Source: Petrosia ficiformis (taxonomy: Eukaryota; Porifera; Demospongiae; Haplosclerida; Petrosiidae). From it: DNA of 64,000 nucleotides. The notes under the pieces were generated by a model. That model was given only the letters and a program-made list of their open reading frames with translations, did no database searches and had not been told where the DNA came from. Within the stretch, counting starts at the first letter, position 1. Each line of letters begins with the position of its first letter. Position numbers and translations under genes: made by a program. Shown piece by piece: positions 11,901 through 23,747 of this stretch. Location of the stretch: contig OX345644.1 in NCBI GenBank assembly GCA_947044365.1, positions 250,001-314,000 on the forward strand. The letters run 5' to 3'.

Positions 11901-12440
11901 ACTTCATATTTACTGGCTCCAGAAGACAATACCACTAAAATCATATCACCTGTTATATCAGCTACTACTAATTGTACAAGTTGTCCTGTAACTGACTTTG
12001 AGCAAGATATATTGATTGTATTTGATTTACATGTAAGAGAACTGGATACGATGAAGAGGGAGATTGATATATCATTCGTAATATATATTATATTTGTTTC
12101 TTTTAGGATCGACTATCTTCTGGTGATAACATATCTTGTGTATTCTATCAATTTGAAGAGTATGCTATGAAATATTCCATTTAATACATGACCATATATA
12201 GACACATGACATAATAATAATTACCATAATGTAGTAATGATAAGTTGTGAAATGGTATATTCATTTCTCTTCAGTCAAGAAGATAGTCTACCAACAGGAC
12301 ATTGGAACACTAGTGGTTGTTACTATGAGATATCTGATAATAATATAGTAACATGTAGATGTAATCATTTAACACACTTTGCAATTCTACTGAGTCCTGG
12401 AGCACAGGTATGTACATATATATACATGTATATAATTATA

Positions 12441-12485
<45 letters not shown>

Positions 12486-14901
12486 ATTATATACATATAT
12501 GTAATAATACACATTGTACTTCAATTATGTTTGAGATCAAAATAATATTAATGTTTGTCATATGTATGAATATATGTATATATGTACATATGTACGTAAC
12601 ATATGCACATACAACCATACATACGTATATGTACATTTATGTATGCCTGTATGTATGTATGCATGTATGTATGTTTGTGTTTACAGTATAGTGAGAAGGA
12701 TCAAGATATCTTAGGTATAATTGGACAAGTACTAGTTCCTATTTCATTAGTATGTATGGTTCTTATTATACTAACCTATACATGTATGAGGTAAGAATGA
12801 CATCATTACATTATATTCATTATATTAGGGTTTTCCCCTTCAGGTCTTTATGGAGTATGCGTAACTATATACACATCATGTTATGTGTGAATCTGATAAT
12901 AGCACAACTAGTATTTATAATAGGAATTGATAAAACTGAGAATATGGTACACACATACATACATACCTACATACATATATACATACGTACATACGTACGT
13001 AAGTACATGCATATCTACTTACATACACACTATTTATTTACAGTATATTATGTAAATACACACATACGTACTTACATACATACATATATAAATACATTCA
13101 TATTATAATACATTCATATTTGACTAGGCGGTTTGTTCCAGTATATCAGTGATATTGGTGTACATGTTTCTTGTTACTTTCATGTGGATGTTAATGGAGG
13201 GTGTGGTCTTATATGTAGCACTTGTTAAAGTATTTATTAAACATCATAAATACTATATAATAGGATTCACTATTGTTAGTTATGGTACGTATATATACTC
13301 CACCCATTAATAACTATGAATATTGTTATGTATTCTTACAGCTGTACCTTTTGTGTATATGGTGATAATTGTACCAATAGGATTCCTGGTGGGAGTCAAT
13401 GATATACCAGGACACACCCACTATTTATATTATGATCAAGACAACAAGTTGATAGCGTCAGTCACACACACACACACATTATAATTATATAGTACACATG
13501 TATTTATTATTATATTCATGTTTAGTTGTTGGTTGAATTATAAGACTGGATTTATATGGTCATTTATAGTTCCAGTGATTATTATATTAATAGTGAGTTA
13601 ATTTAGCTAATGAAGGAATGAAAGATGATTAATTTATTCTATTATTAATAAACAGGTAAACATTGGTTTTTTCATAATTGTCATTGTTATTATAAGAAAA
13701 CATGAAAAGAAATTAAAATCAAAACCCAAATCATCTGCTATAAGGTTTGATAATTATTATTATATCTCGTTGCTATGTGGTTGCTAAGATTATAACGATT
13801 GAATAAACTTACTAATGCACTGTGGTCAGTGCAATATCTGTTAGTTATTGCACTGTGGTTTGATAATGAAAAAAGATCAAAGTTGGTGACGCAAATGGTA
13901 ACTATAACTACCACCATGATGTCCTAGCAACGTGACATAAAACAGTGCTATAGTTTATTTATAAGCACTCCGCCCTTGGGCCTACGGCCCTCGGGCAGTT
14001 GTGCTTATAAATAAACTATAGCACTCGCGGGCGTGTTATAACTAATACTTATATTATTTATTAATATTATACGATATATGTAATAACATATGCACACATG
14101 TAATTATATTTACACATATGTATATCATATATTAATCCAGACATTGGCTGAAAGCTTCTATTTCTCTCACTCTTGTAATGGGAATTGCATGGTTAGCTAA
14201 TCTCATTGTATTCTTGGAGGAACTTGTTGCAGTGGCTTACATCATGACTATATTCATAGCTGGACAAGGAATTCTCTTATTCATTATATTAGTTCCGCTA
14301 TCAAAACATGTACGTATGTACATATTATATAATATAATATTATGTATGTATGTATGTATGTTCCTCTATATATGTGTGTATGTACACGTATGAATGAATA
14401 TATATATAATGTATATGCATGTACATATTTTGTATGTACATATAATATTATATGTATATTTATTTTGTAGTGGAGAGAGGCATATTTGAAGTTTTGGCGT
14501 AACAAACAAAATCAATATGAGTTTCTTAGTAAACTCTCATTTAGTACTAGATCATCAAGTATCAGTGGTGAATCAGTGAGTCACATGACAATCACATGAC
14601 ATTAATGTTTATGACCTGCAATTATAGTATAGTATGTGTATACAAGGAGATTTTTGTATTTAAAATCTACTATATATTTTATATAAGCAATATTGAGTAG
14701 ACTAGAATGTAAGGCTAATACTAATGTGTATAATAATTGTATTATATGTATATATGTGTGTGTGTATATTGTATATAGAGTGATGTGAAGGATCATATTC
14801 CTGCTGTTAATACCATGTATGGAGAAGGAACATCTGGTAATTCTAATGATAAAGACACATTGGAAATATACCAAGAAGTGAAGGGAAACGATCTAGACTA
14901 G
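8545..14901 (+). CDS. Adhesion GPCR, copy A
   Basis: Twenty exons, 865 codons: 8545-8630, 8983-9095, 10199-10684, 10916-10998, 11051-11218, 11347-11406, 11486-11591, 11652-11768, 11872-12032, 12107-12159, 12275-12407, 12687-12790, 12844-12946, 13128-13284, 13342-13456, 13526-13592, 13656-13744, 14141-14309, 14471-14575, 14779-14901. Exon 1 is a signal peptide (VYIVLIFLWC core). Exon 3 holds TQTCCWSV and LLGDMCISG. Exons 3-4 form a HormR-like domain (RWPKTP, GCYKGTVNG, RRC, GTWDLPYC). Exons 5-10 are GAIN. Exon 11 is the GPS with CRCNHLTHFAILL, a canonical HL/T cleavage point. Exons 12-18 give seven helices, including MWMLMEGVVLYVALV (TM3), the CWL of extracellular loop 2 and TM7 GQGILLFIILVPLS. 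These are secretin/adhesion-family hallmarks for a plasma-membrane receptor. The short tail ends KGNDLD. Its GAIN sequence is close to B and far from C-G. It lacks an expanded stalk repeat. The ligand is unknown. Confidence 0.83.
8664..8786. mobile_element. MITE-like element in copy A intron 1
   Basis: Terminal inverted repeats of about 34 bp: the left end reads TCAAGTGAAATACATGGACC and the right end, reversed, is nearly the same (AAGTGAAATACACGGACC), followed by matching CAAAGACAGTA. It is about 123 bp long and absent from the same intron of paralogue B, so it probably inserted after the A/B duplication. Confidence 0.65.
8813..8945. repeat. (AT)n-rich microsatellite in copy A intron 1
   Basis: TA dinucleotide repeats with TATG/TACG interruptions. 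Intron 1 of copy B has a shorter AT-rich stretch before exon 2. Confidence 0.85.
9505..9625 (-). mobile_element. tRNA-derived SINE-like repeat, inverted copy
   Basis: Reverse complement of the element at 9784-9915: the shared core GACTAGATATCAGAAG and the 3' part (TTCTAATTCTCTC, CCTGCATAT) match with scattered substitutions. The two copies face each other in copy A intron 2. Confidence 0.5.
9784..9915 (+). mobile_element. tRNA-derived SINE-like repeat
   Basis: The head contains TGGCTCAGATG, which fits a Pol III A box, and GGGTTCATCCC, one base short of a B box, about 40 bp apart as in tRNA genes. A non-tRNA tail follows. A related copy is in intron 2 of paralogue B (18812-18990). It does not fold into a normal tRNA. 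Confidence 0.5.
13944..14025. mobile_element. Foldback element with perfect 25-bp arms (copy A intron 17)
   Basis: AGTGCTATAGTTTATTTATA and the next five bases at 13944-13968 are exactly inverted at 14001-14025. The GC-rich centre (CCCTTGGGCC/GGCCCTCGGG) is itself a near-palindrome. This intron is much longer than in the other copies, which points to an insertion. Confidence 0.7.
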
Positions 14902-15094
14902 TATAATACATACTTCATTACAATAATTATAATAATTTCAATCCCCCCTCTCTCCTCATACAGTATTATCATATCATGTATATATATCATTGTTATTTCA
15001 AACTCAAATATAAAATGAAGTTTCATGACAGCCATACAATTGTAATTAATATCATTCTTGAAAAAGACTAAAGAATTTCACAACCCATTACAAA

Positions 15095-15366
15095 ATTCAC
15101 TCATTGTATCATGAAATTGGCATATATCTTTATAGATAGAGAGATTGATGGATGGATAATTGGATGGGTACTGAATGTGTGGTCTTATGTGAGATGGATA
15201 AATAGACAGTGTAATGAACAGACGAGTACACCATATACATATTATGTATTTATAATATAGGCAGTGTTGAAACTCCAAAAGGCTTGTCCTATTATTAACA
15301 ACAGTACTAGTACTGATCCTCCACAGTATGAGACCAAAGAAGACTTACCTAATCTACTCGGAGAAT
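15095..15366 (+). pseudogene. FBXL13 fragments (exon 4/intron 4 piece joined to last exon)
   Basis: The stretch 15095-15240 resembles the end of FBXL13 exon 4 and its U12 intron (TTGGCATATATCTTTATAGA, then ACAGTGTAATGAACAGACGA). From 15261 the FBXL13 last exon follows ([34 protein letters not shown]). It is broken off at 15366 by the retroelement. Intron sequence is retained, so this is a genomic duplication, not a processed copy. It lies about 7 kb downstream of the parent. Confidence 0.8.
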
Positions 15367-16680
15367 CTCACCCAGGTGACAGCAGGTTTCCAATGCACAT
15401 GTAAGGACGAGGTTTGCCTCTTGTGCACCTGCTGTGCCAAACACTAAAAAATCATCCAAGTAATGGAGTAGCTCCCTGACACCATAGCCCATGCCAAACC
15501 ATCTGCTACAGGTGTGAAGATTTTTGGTGCAGAGCGAAGACCAAAAGGCAGTGCTGTGTCAACATACACTGCCTCATCCCAAATGATACCCAAGAGGTGA
15601 TGATCTGTGCGGTGGACTGGGACCATATGGTAGGCAGCCTTCAGGTCCAACTTGGCTAAGAGTGTGCCTGGTCCCCATCTTCTTGTAACCTCCACAGCCT
15701 CATCTACTGAGGCATACTTCAATGAGCATACTGATGGCTCAATATATACCATCATTGACGTTTCCCCCTTGAGGGTGAGACAAGTCCACAATTAAGTGCC
15801 ACTTCCCTGGTTATGTTTTCGGGACAATACCAATTAGGCTGATGTGAACTGCTGTTGCCCCTATCCCTATCACCTATGTGAGGAGATAGGGATAGGAGGG
15901 GATGGGTGTGCCATAATCAGACTAAGGTCTAAGAAATCAACAAGAGACCATAAAATATACAGCAGTGATAGTGAGATTATAATAATGATGTATCCAACAC
16001 AACATAACTGTCCGGAGATATATTGGACATGAACTAGGATTTTGTAGGCACACAGGTATCAGGACTTCTGCCAGGTAGTATATCAAGCTCACATCAAAAC
16101 AAGGGGGTGAGCGCTTGCCCATGCATTACCTTCCCTGACTTCTCAGGGCATAGAAGGGCAAGATGCACCCCTTTAAAGCAGTGGGAGCAAGTGTGTTGAT
16201 ACTTGCATTCCCCTCCCGCTTTACACACACCCTTATTAAATCGCCAGCATATGTCATCCAGAGGTGAGGGTCTGAGCCTTTACCTGTAACGAACTGGGCC
16301 AGGAGGCTGCTGGGAGTGATTCTCCAAGGCCTGTAGGGCACACTCATTTGTCTGGTGGTCCGACTGGTGGCAGAGGACACACATTGTGCCCCCTGAACTT
16401 GCTACCAGTACTGTAGCTGCCATCAGAGATGGGTTATTCTCACCCCATGACACAGAGGGGTTGGCAGCTGCTTGGAGACGAAACATTTTATCATAGTCCA
16501 ACCATCTCTTGCCACCGTGACATTGAGCCAGGTGGACTATGACTCTGGCATAGGTCACCAGGTCACGAGTGAACTTATCCTGTGACCTTATTGATATATA
16601 TTCGAGGAAAAAGTAAACCCAAGTCAGGATTACTGGGACCTCTCGGAGCTTGACAGACAAGGATGGATTTTATTGATTTC
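15367..16680 (-). mobile_element. Degenerate DIRS-like retrotransposon (gag-like and RT fragments)
   Basis: On the minus strand a gag-like part (16660-16126) carries a CCHC knuckle, CVLCHQSDHQTNEC. After a frameshift it carries a Cys/His cluster (CWRFNKGVCKAGGECKY, CSHCFKG, LCPEKS). Further on (about 15800-15370) is reverse transcriptase: LAKLDLKAAYHMVPVHRTD, LPFGLRSAPKIF and, after another frameshift, LLHYLDDFLVFG. These motifs fit the DIRS-type RT family. Integrase or recombinase and terminal repeats are not seen. At least three frameshifts make it inactive. It abuts the FBXL13 fragment at 15366/15367. Confidence 0.75.
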
Positions 16681-17416
16681 CTCCATTCTTCATAAATATT
16701 TATCAAAAAAGCAGAGAGTTGTTCGAATTTTGATGAGTTCTCAAAAGTGGGGGGGCTTCAGCCCCCCCCTGTTCCTACCCCCATGAGTAGCTTACGTAGA
16801 AACTGGAACTAACAGCTAGCTATTCTGCCTGAAATATATTGCTAAAGTTCTACAAGGTCCTTTAAAAGGTAAGGAGAGTAGATAATCAAAATAATGACTA
16901 TAATAGGCTGTTGTGTTTCAGGCCCTATGATTGCTTTATGGTGTCCAGCATTCAGTAATCATGGCTGACTTTATCATGATACTTTTTTCTCTATATACAA
17001 TTGTTTGTTATTCACCTAGCCACAACAAGACAAAAAGGAGGGTTTAGTTGTGATATTGTGGTACAACAAAAAAAGTATGGAATTACCGACACAGCAAAAG
17101 AAAATACAATTTGAAATACTTCAACTATTGAAGCTCAGCAGAATGTTATTATAACGTTCTGTCACCTGCAGCATAATTTTCATTCTTCGAGTACTAGTAT
17201 ATAGGAAGACAGCAAGGCGAGTATGAAGGCAACGTCCTCACTTTACTCACCTGCATAACTTCCATATTTTAAACATCACAGACTTTTAACTCACTTAGTT
17301 TCACAGAAGAACTTCCAACAAAGCCATAAATACCAAAATTATGCCTCGTTAGTTGCAGGAAAACCACATTCTTGTTTTGTGGCGGGTATCTTCCGCTTTG
17401 TAGAAACAGTGTGGTT
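16681..17416. other. Unassigned intergenic sequence
   Basis: No convincing exons. A small perfect hairpin (eight-pair G/C stem with TTCA loop) is at 16749-16768. The base composition is less AT-rich than the receptor introns, perhaps because of further decayed mobile DNA. Confidence 0.4.
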
Positions 17417-17527
17417 AGGTATAAGAAAGTTATAGGTCTTCAGGTCAGGATATTAGCCCTAGCTTCGCTCGGGCTCGAGCTCTAAAACAACTAATATCCC
17501 TCCCATCGACCTATAACCTATACTTAT
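17417..17527. mobile_element. Foldback element upstream of copy B
   Basis: Interrupted inverted arms pair GTTATAGGTC with GACCTATAAC and GGATATTAG with CTAATATCC around a GC-rich loop (CTTCGCTCGGGCTCGAG). The architecture is like the element at 13944-14025. It ends about 80 bp before the copy B start codon. Confidence 0.55.
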
Positions 17528-17607
17528 AAATAATACCAGGATATATTATAATTATATATAACAGTTACCAGTTATGTAGACTTCCAGTATAGAAGAAAGC
17601 AGAGATA

Positions 17608-20600
17608 ATGGAGTATATTAAATATATGTCAGTGTATATTGTGTTGATATTATTGTGGTGTGATAGTATATCTTCTAATGATGAAACAAGACTGTAAGTT
17701 ATATATAATTAGTATACTAAACCGTCTTCTACCATGAAACGCGCGCGAAATATAGTAACTAAGCAAATCTTTGCGCGTAGCAACAGTATATATAATTTCA
17801 CTAACCTAATATGGATTTCTGTGACTTCTTAGACAAGTAACTGATCAACTCTTACAACGCAGAAACTAGCTAGCTAGCATGTGGCAGACTTCCTAGATCC
17901 TCCATTCCAGTATAAGGTGTGGCTCTTCCGGGAGCGCTATAGCAGCGCTAGCGCGCAGTCAACACCAGCCCCACCCAACTCTCATACGAGATCGAGAGAC
18001 CGTCGAGGAATGTGCAAGCATACAAACAGGTGTCAGATGATCAAAAAGAACAAGTGTCCACAAATGGCAGAAAAAAAAAACTTAATTAAGCTATCCGAGG
18101 CTACTCGCTCTGGTGCCCACCCATTACCTGTCTATCCACCAGTAGCAATATTACTGTCAGTTGTAACAGCAATTACTGAACAGTACAACAAATAATACTA
18201 TAATAACATAATTTATAATAATTGTTGTATAATAAAATATCATGGAAAATAATAATAAGAAATAACAGAAAACAATATTTCCTATCTTCCAGCAATGAGC
18301 GGGAAATTCAGTAAAAGTGACTAATCAAATCAATTGAAATAAGAGGTTGATAACTAGTTATCAACTCCTGAAGAGGTTGATAACACATTTATCAACCTCA
18401 TTTTAAGCAATCTGATTGGTTAGTTTACTATAGCCATGGTAGAATTATAAATCTCTAATCATACATTATAATACCTATATTATATATAATTATATATAGT
18501 TATAATTATTATAAATTTATAATATTCTATATAATAATATTATCATTGAAGGATGTTGAGATTTCATCTCAGCATTAGTGGATCGTGTGAAGAATTCGAA
18601 CTAGATCTTATATCGACAGTGGAGAGAAAATCTGTCACACAAATTAACACAGCTCACTTCAATAGTTAGTTCATTAATAATTATACTGTTCATATTCATG
18701 ATGACCTCAAAATTAGGATGTGATAACTTTATATGTACTATACTGTATAGTTTAATGTCATAAGTTATTACACAAAAAAGACAGGAAGGATAATTAATAT
18801 GAAAATGCGGTCTCTTCACCAACAGTCTGGATTTGAAGCTAACTTTGGGATTAGTACAATCCTACACTCCTCTATCAGATGATGAGAGTGGACGTCTGAT
18901 TAGATATCAGAAGGTTCTGGGTTTATCCCCAGTTGGATTCCTAACATTTTCAGTTTTCAATATAATTCTCTCATGCCTGTTTATCATATGCACATTATAT
19001 TAGTGTTGCAGTTGTAACCACTTTTATAGTTTATTTTGCCTGGCTTCCCAAACTTTCAGTTTAGCTTAATTAACTAATATAATATTAGGTTTACTAACAA
19101 AGTTTTGGTTAACTAACTAAAAGTGTCCATTATTTGCCAATTGTCATTTTAGTTAGTAATATAGTTATATTCCAGTAGACTTGTGATTGTGTTATAGAAT
19201 TTTGGTTTTACTTACTTAAAACAATACTTACTATATCTATCTGTGCTTGTCATTTTGTACTGGAATATTATTATAATCATGAAGGTACTCTCTCCCTTTC
19301 TCTAGATAATGATACTGGTCCTCATAATATAAATCTACGTAATAATGGTAATGTGACATTTGTATGGACTAGTAATTCCTCTATTACACAAACATGTTGC
19401 TGGTCTGTTAGAAATGCAAAGATCATTGAAGTTCGTAGAGGTGGTGGTGGTAAAATTGGTAAAAAATTACTTGGAGATATGTGTATATCTGGTGCATCAT
19501 ATGAGTGTACTGATAATACAATTTGGTTATGTTCAGGGACACCACCAGCTACTGCTGAGTTAAGATCAAACTCATTCACTCTTGGTCTTCCTATTTCAAG
19601 TGTCAATATTAGTAGCAATTGTAGCACTAATAATAATACTCCATCGACTGATCCTTCAGGACAAGGACCTTGTAATATCACTTCTGATACCTCGTCTGTT
19701 GGTATGTTTTGTGAGCGTGAAAAGCGATGGCCTAAGACTCAAGCAGGGACTAATGCTACTCGCTTGAGTTGCTATAAAGGAACTGTGAATGGTGAATAAT
19801 GAAAATAACAAAATGAATGGATGAATTGATTAATGTATGAATGAATTAATGATCAGATGGGTGGGTTGATGGTTGAATAAATGATTCAATGATTGGATGG
19901 ATTGATGGAGGAATGGATTAATGAATGAATGAATGAATATGTATTTCTATGGATAATTTGATAAGTGATTGGTGAATGAACAAATATATGGACGAGCTAG
20001 TGTATTCATTTTAATTCCCTCCTATTCTAGCTACCAGAAGATGTACAACAAATGGCACATGGGATCCTCCATATTGTATTGTTAGTGAAGAATTTCTTAA
20101 TATACTGAATATGGTTTGTAAAGCACCAAATCTCTATTTTAAATACTAATATATTATAACATTCATATTATCAGATTGAAAGGTCACCTGAGGAAGGTTT
20201 GAATGCTTTATTGAATAATGTTACTCGATCTTCATTTCGGCAAATGTCACGAGGCCAATATGTATTCCTTCTGGACAATGTATATGAAACACAATTACAA
20301 TTTAAGCGAAGAAGAATGTTTCCTTCTAGAATGTTCTCTAAGGTTAACAATGTTTTTTTAAATATGTACTTATTTCACCAGAGATATTATACTCAAACCC
20401 ATACTCCTTATATACTGGAGTTTATATTTCCAACTAGTAATATAACTTGTATCATTATAATTACTCTTTTATCAGAAATTTTTAAGAACTGCTAATGCCA
20501 TTATTAGACCCAGCATGGACAATGAAGAAGATGAGGTCAGTACGACAGCTATAATATTATCGTTTTACAGGTTTATAAACAAGTTTTATAAACTGGTTTA

Positions 20601-23600
20601 ACAGGATTCAAGACGATCAGTTGGTAGCCAGTTGTTAAAAACATTAGATAATTTTGCTCTGAATATTTTTGAATCAAGTAATGATGAAGTGACGATCATT
20701 GAAGAAATTGGTGAGTCAGTGATGTAATTATTGAATATGTGATTGTTTGTACATATCCTAAAGGATTAATTGTCGTAGAGTACATTAATGTGCCTTCTAC
20801 CTATGAGACTAGGTTATCAGAAAATGGAACTTCCATCTCTTTATCTCCTGATGTATTTAGTAAAGATATTAATGAATCAGGTGAATATTATATGTTATAA
20901 ATAGCCATTTCTTGACTAATGGAAATATCATTTCCTTATAAGTTTATGATTATCATGTGCTAATCATGTGATTTATCACACAGTGCGAGTTGCGTTTTTC
21001 CTGTATGAAAATACTTCATATTTACTGGCTCCAGAAGACAATACCACTAAAATCATATCACCTGTTATATCAGCTACTACTAATTGTACAAGTTGTCCTG
21101 TAACTGACTTTGAGCAAGACATATTGATTGAATTTGATTTACATGTAAGGAAATTGGATATGATGAAGAGGGAGATTGATATATCATTCATAATTTATAT
21201 TTGTTTCTTTTAGGATCGACTATCTTCTGGTGATAACATATCTTGTGTATTCTATCAATTTGAAGAGTACGCTATGAGATATTCCAATTAATACATGACC
21301 ATATATAGACACAGACATAATAATAATTATCATTATGTGATAATGTAGTAATGATAAGCTATGAAAGGGTATATTCATTTCTCTTCAGTCAAGAAGATAG
21401 TCTACCAACAGGACATTGGAACACTAGTGGTTGTTACTACGAGATATCTGATAATAATATAGTAACATGTAGATGTAATCATTTAACACACTTTGCAATT
21501 CTACTGAGTCCTGGAACACAGGTATGCACAGTAAATTATCATACACATTGTATTTCAATTATGCTTGAGATCAAAATTAATATTAATTTTTGTCATATGC
21601 ACGTATGTATATAAGTATGTATGTATAATTATATTTAACATATGTATACGTATGTACATATGAATATACATATGTGCATACGAATGTATACATCTATGTA
21701 TATATGTATATATGTATGTACGTATGTATGCATGTAACAGTATGTAACTATGTATGTATGTATGCATGTGTATTTGTGTTTACATACATACAGTTTAGTC
21801 AGAAGGATCAAGATATCTTAGGTATAATTGGACAAGTACTAGTTCCTATTTCATTAGTATGTATGGTTCTTATTATACTAACCTATACATGTATGAGGTA
21901 AGAATGACATCATTACGTTATATTCATTATATTAGGGTTTTCCCCTTTAGGTCTTTATGGAGTATGCGTAACTATTTACACATCATGTTATGTGTGAATC
22001 TGATAATAGTACAACTAATATTTATAATAGGAATTGATAAAACTGAAAATATTGTATGTACATACATACATACATACATACGTACATACGTACCTACATA
22101 ACATACATACATACATACATACATACATACATACATACATACATACATACATACATACATGCATACATACATACATGCATACATACTTACATGTATACAT
22201 ACATATAATACATTATATTTGACTAGGCGGTTTGTTCCAGTATATCAGTGATATTGGAGTACATGTTTCTTGTTACTTTCATGTGGATGTTAATGGAGGG
22301 CGTGGTCTTATATGTAGCACTTGTTAAAGTATTTATTCGTAATCATAAATACTATATAATAGGATTCACTATTGCTAGCTATGGTGTGTATATATATTCC
22401 ACCCATTAATAACTATGAATTTGTTATGTATTCTTACAGCTGTACCTTTTGTATATATGGTGATAATTGTACCAATAGGATTACTGGTGGGAGTCAATGA
22501 TATACCAGGACACACCCACTATTTATATTATGAAGGCGACCAGTTGATTGCGTCAGTCACACACACACACACATTATAATTATATAGTACATATTATATT
22601 CATGTTTATAGTTGTTGGTTGAATTATAAGACTGGATTTATATGGTCATTTATAGTTCCAGTGATTATTATATTAATAGTGAGTTCATTTAGCTAATGAG
22701 AAGGAATTAATGAAAGACTATTAATTTATTTTATTGTTATTAAACAGGTAAACATTGGTTTTTTCATAATGGCCATTGTTATTATAAGAAAACATGAAAA
22801 GAAATCAAAACCCAAATCATCTGCTATAAGGTTTGATAATTATTATATTATTTATTAAAATTATACGATATATGTAATAACATGTGCACACATGTAATTA
22901 TATTTACATATATCATCTATTTATCCAGACATTGGCTGAAAGCTTCTATTTTTCTCACTCTTGTAATGGGAATCGCATGGTTAGCTAATCTCATTGTATT
23001 CTTGGAGGAACTTGTTGCTGTGGCTTACATCATGACTATATTCATAGCTGGACAAGGAATTCTCTTTTTCATTATATTAGTCCCACTATCGAAACATGTA
23101 CATATGTACATATTATATAATACAATATTATGTATGTATGTATGTATGTTACTGTAATGTGTGTGTGTATGTACATATGTATATACAAACGTATGAATAT
23201 ATGTATATTATGTATGTATATATGTATATATGTATGTATATATGTATATATGTATATATGTATATATGTATTTGCATGTACATATTTTGTATGTACATAT
23301 AATATTATATGTATATTTATTTTGTAGTGGAGAGAGGCATATCTGAAGTTTTGGCGTGACAAACAAGATAAATATGAGTTTCTTAGTAAACTCTCATTTA
23401 GTACTAGATCATCAAGTATCAGTGGTGAATCAGTGAGTCACATGAAATCACATGACAACAATGTTTATAAGTATGTATAAGCTGCAATTATAACATATGT
23501 ATGTTATTTAAGATCTACAATGTACTTTATATATGCAAGATTGAGTAGACTAGATTATAATAATGTGTGTAATAATTGTATTATATAATTATGTATTATG

Positions 23601-23747
23601 TATGTATGTGTGTATTGTATATAGAGTGATGTGAAGGATCATATTCCTGCTGTTAAGACCATGTATGAAGAAGGAACATCTTGTAATTCTAATGATAAAG
23701 ACACATTGGAAATATACCAAGAAGCGAAGGGAAACGATCTAGACTAG
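17608..23747 (+). CDS. Adhesion GPCR, copy B
   Basis: Twenty exons, 862 codons: 17608-17693, 18552-18664, 19306-19791, 20031-20113, 20175-20342, 20476-20535, 20605-20710, 20764-20880, 20984-21144, 21214-21266, 21389-21521, 21794-21897, 21951-22053, 22227-22383, 22440-22551, 22612-22678, 22748-22830, 22929-23097, 23328-23432, 23625-23747. It is the closest paralogue of A in every domain. Differences include a Gly-rich insert (VRRGGGGKIGKK) after the CCW motif, a shorter second extracellular loop (EGDQ for DQDNK) and a two-codon deletion in intracellular loop 3. An in-frame stop after 20710 shows that 20711-20763 must be spliced out, which settles the matching intron in A. GPS (CRCNHLTHFAILL) and 7TM motifs are intact. 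Role: surface receptor with self-cleaving GAIN/GPS, ligand unknown. Confidence 0.83.
17705..18440. other. Insertion-like sequence in copy B intron 1
   Basis: This stretch is GC-richer than the flanking intron and has no match in intron 1 of A. It includes CGCGCG-bearing sequence and an open frame from 17879 with no recognisable domain. Two short hairpins follow at 18343-18399. It is probably mobile DNA, but no family is recognised. Confidence 0.4.
18343..18399. repeat. Paired GAGGTTGATAA hairpins
   Basis: Two successive inverted repeats, each pairing GAGGTTGATAA with TTATCAACTC or TTATCAACCTC. They are likely the remains of a foldback element. Confidence 0.5.
18812..18990 (+). mobile_element. 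SINE-like repeat in copy B intron 2
   Basis: It shares with 9730-9915 the head (CCAACAGTCTGG, GTTTGAAGCTA-like) and the core (CTGATTAGATATCAGAAGGT, TTGGATTCCTAAC). Its presence in the same intron of A and B dates it before that duplication. Confidence 0.5.
22058..22205. repeat. (CATA)n microsatellite in copy B intron 13
   Basis: A CATA run between the TM2 and TM3 exons. Every receptor copy has such a repeat in introns 11, 13 and/or 18, with lengths that differ greatly. Confidence 0.85.
23100..23310. repeat. (GTATAT)n/(GTAT)n microsatellite in copy B intron 18
   Basis: GTAT/GTATAT repeats lie between the TM7 exon and exon 19. Open frames over them are artefacts. Confidence 0.8.

Noticed and set aside
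17879..18195. Open frame of about 100 codons in copy B intron 1 as a gene
   Set aside because: No recognisable domain, no splice partners, and the sequence is absent from paralogous introns. It is more likely inserted mobile DNA.
20711..20763. In-frame stop in copy B exon 7 as proof of a pseudogene
   Set aside because: The segment begins with GTGAGT and ends with AAAG, and splicing it out restores the same protein as in the paralogues. The stop is intronic.
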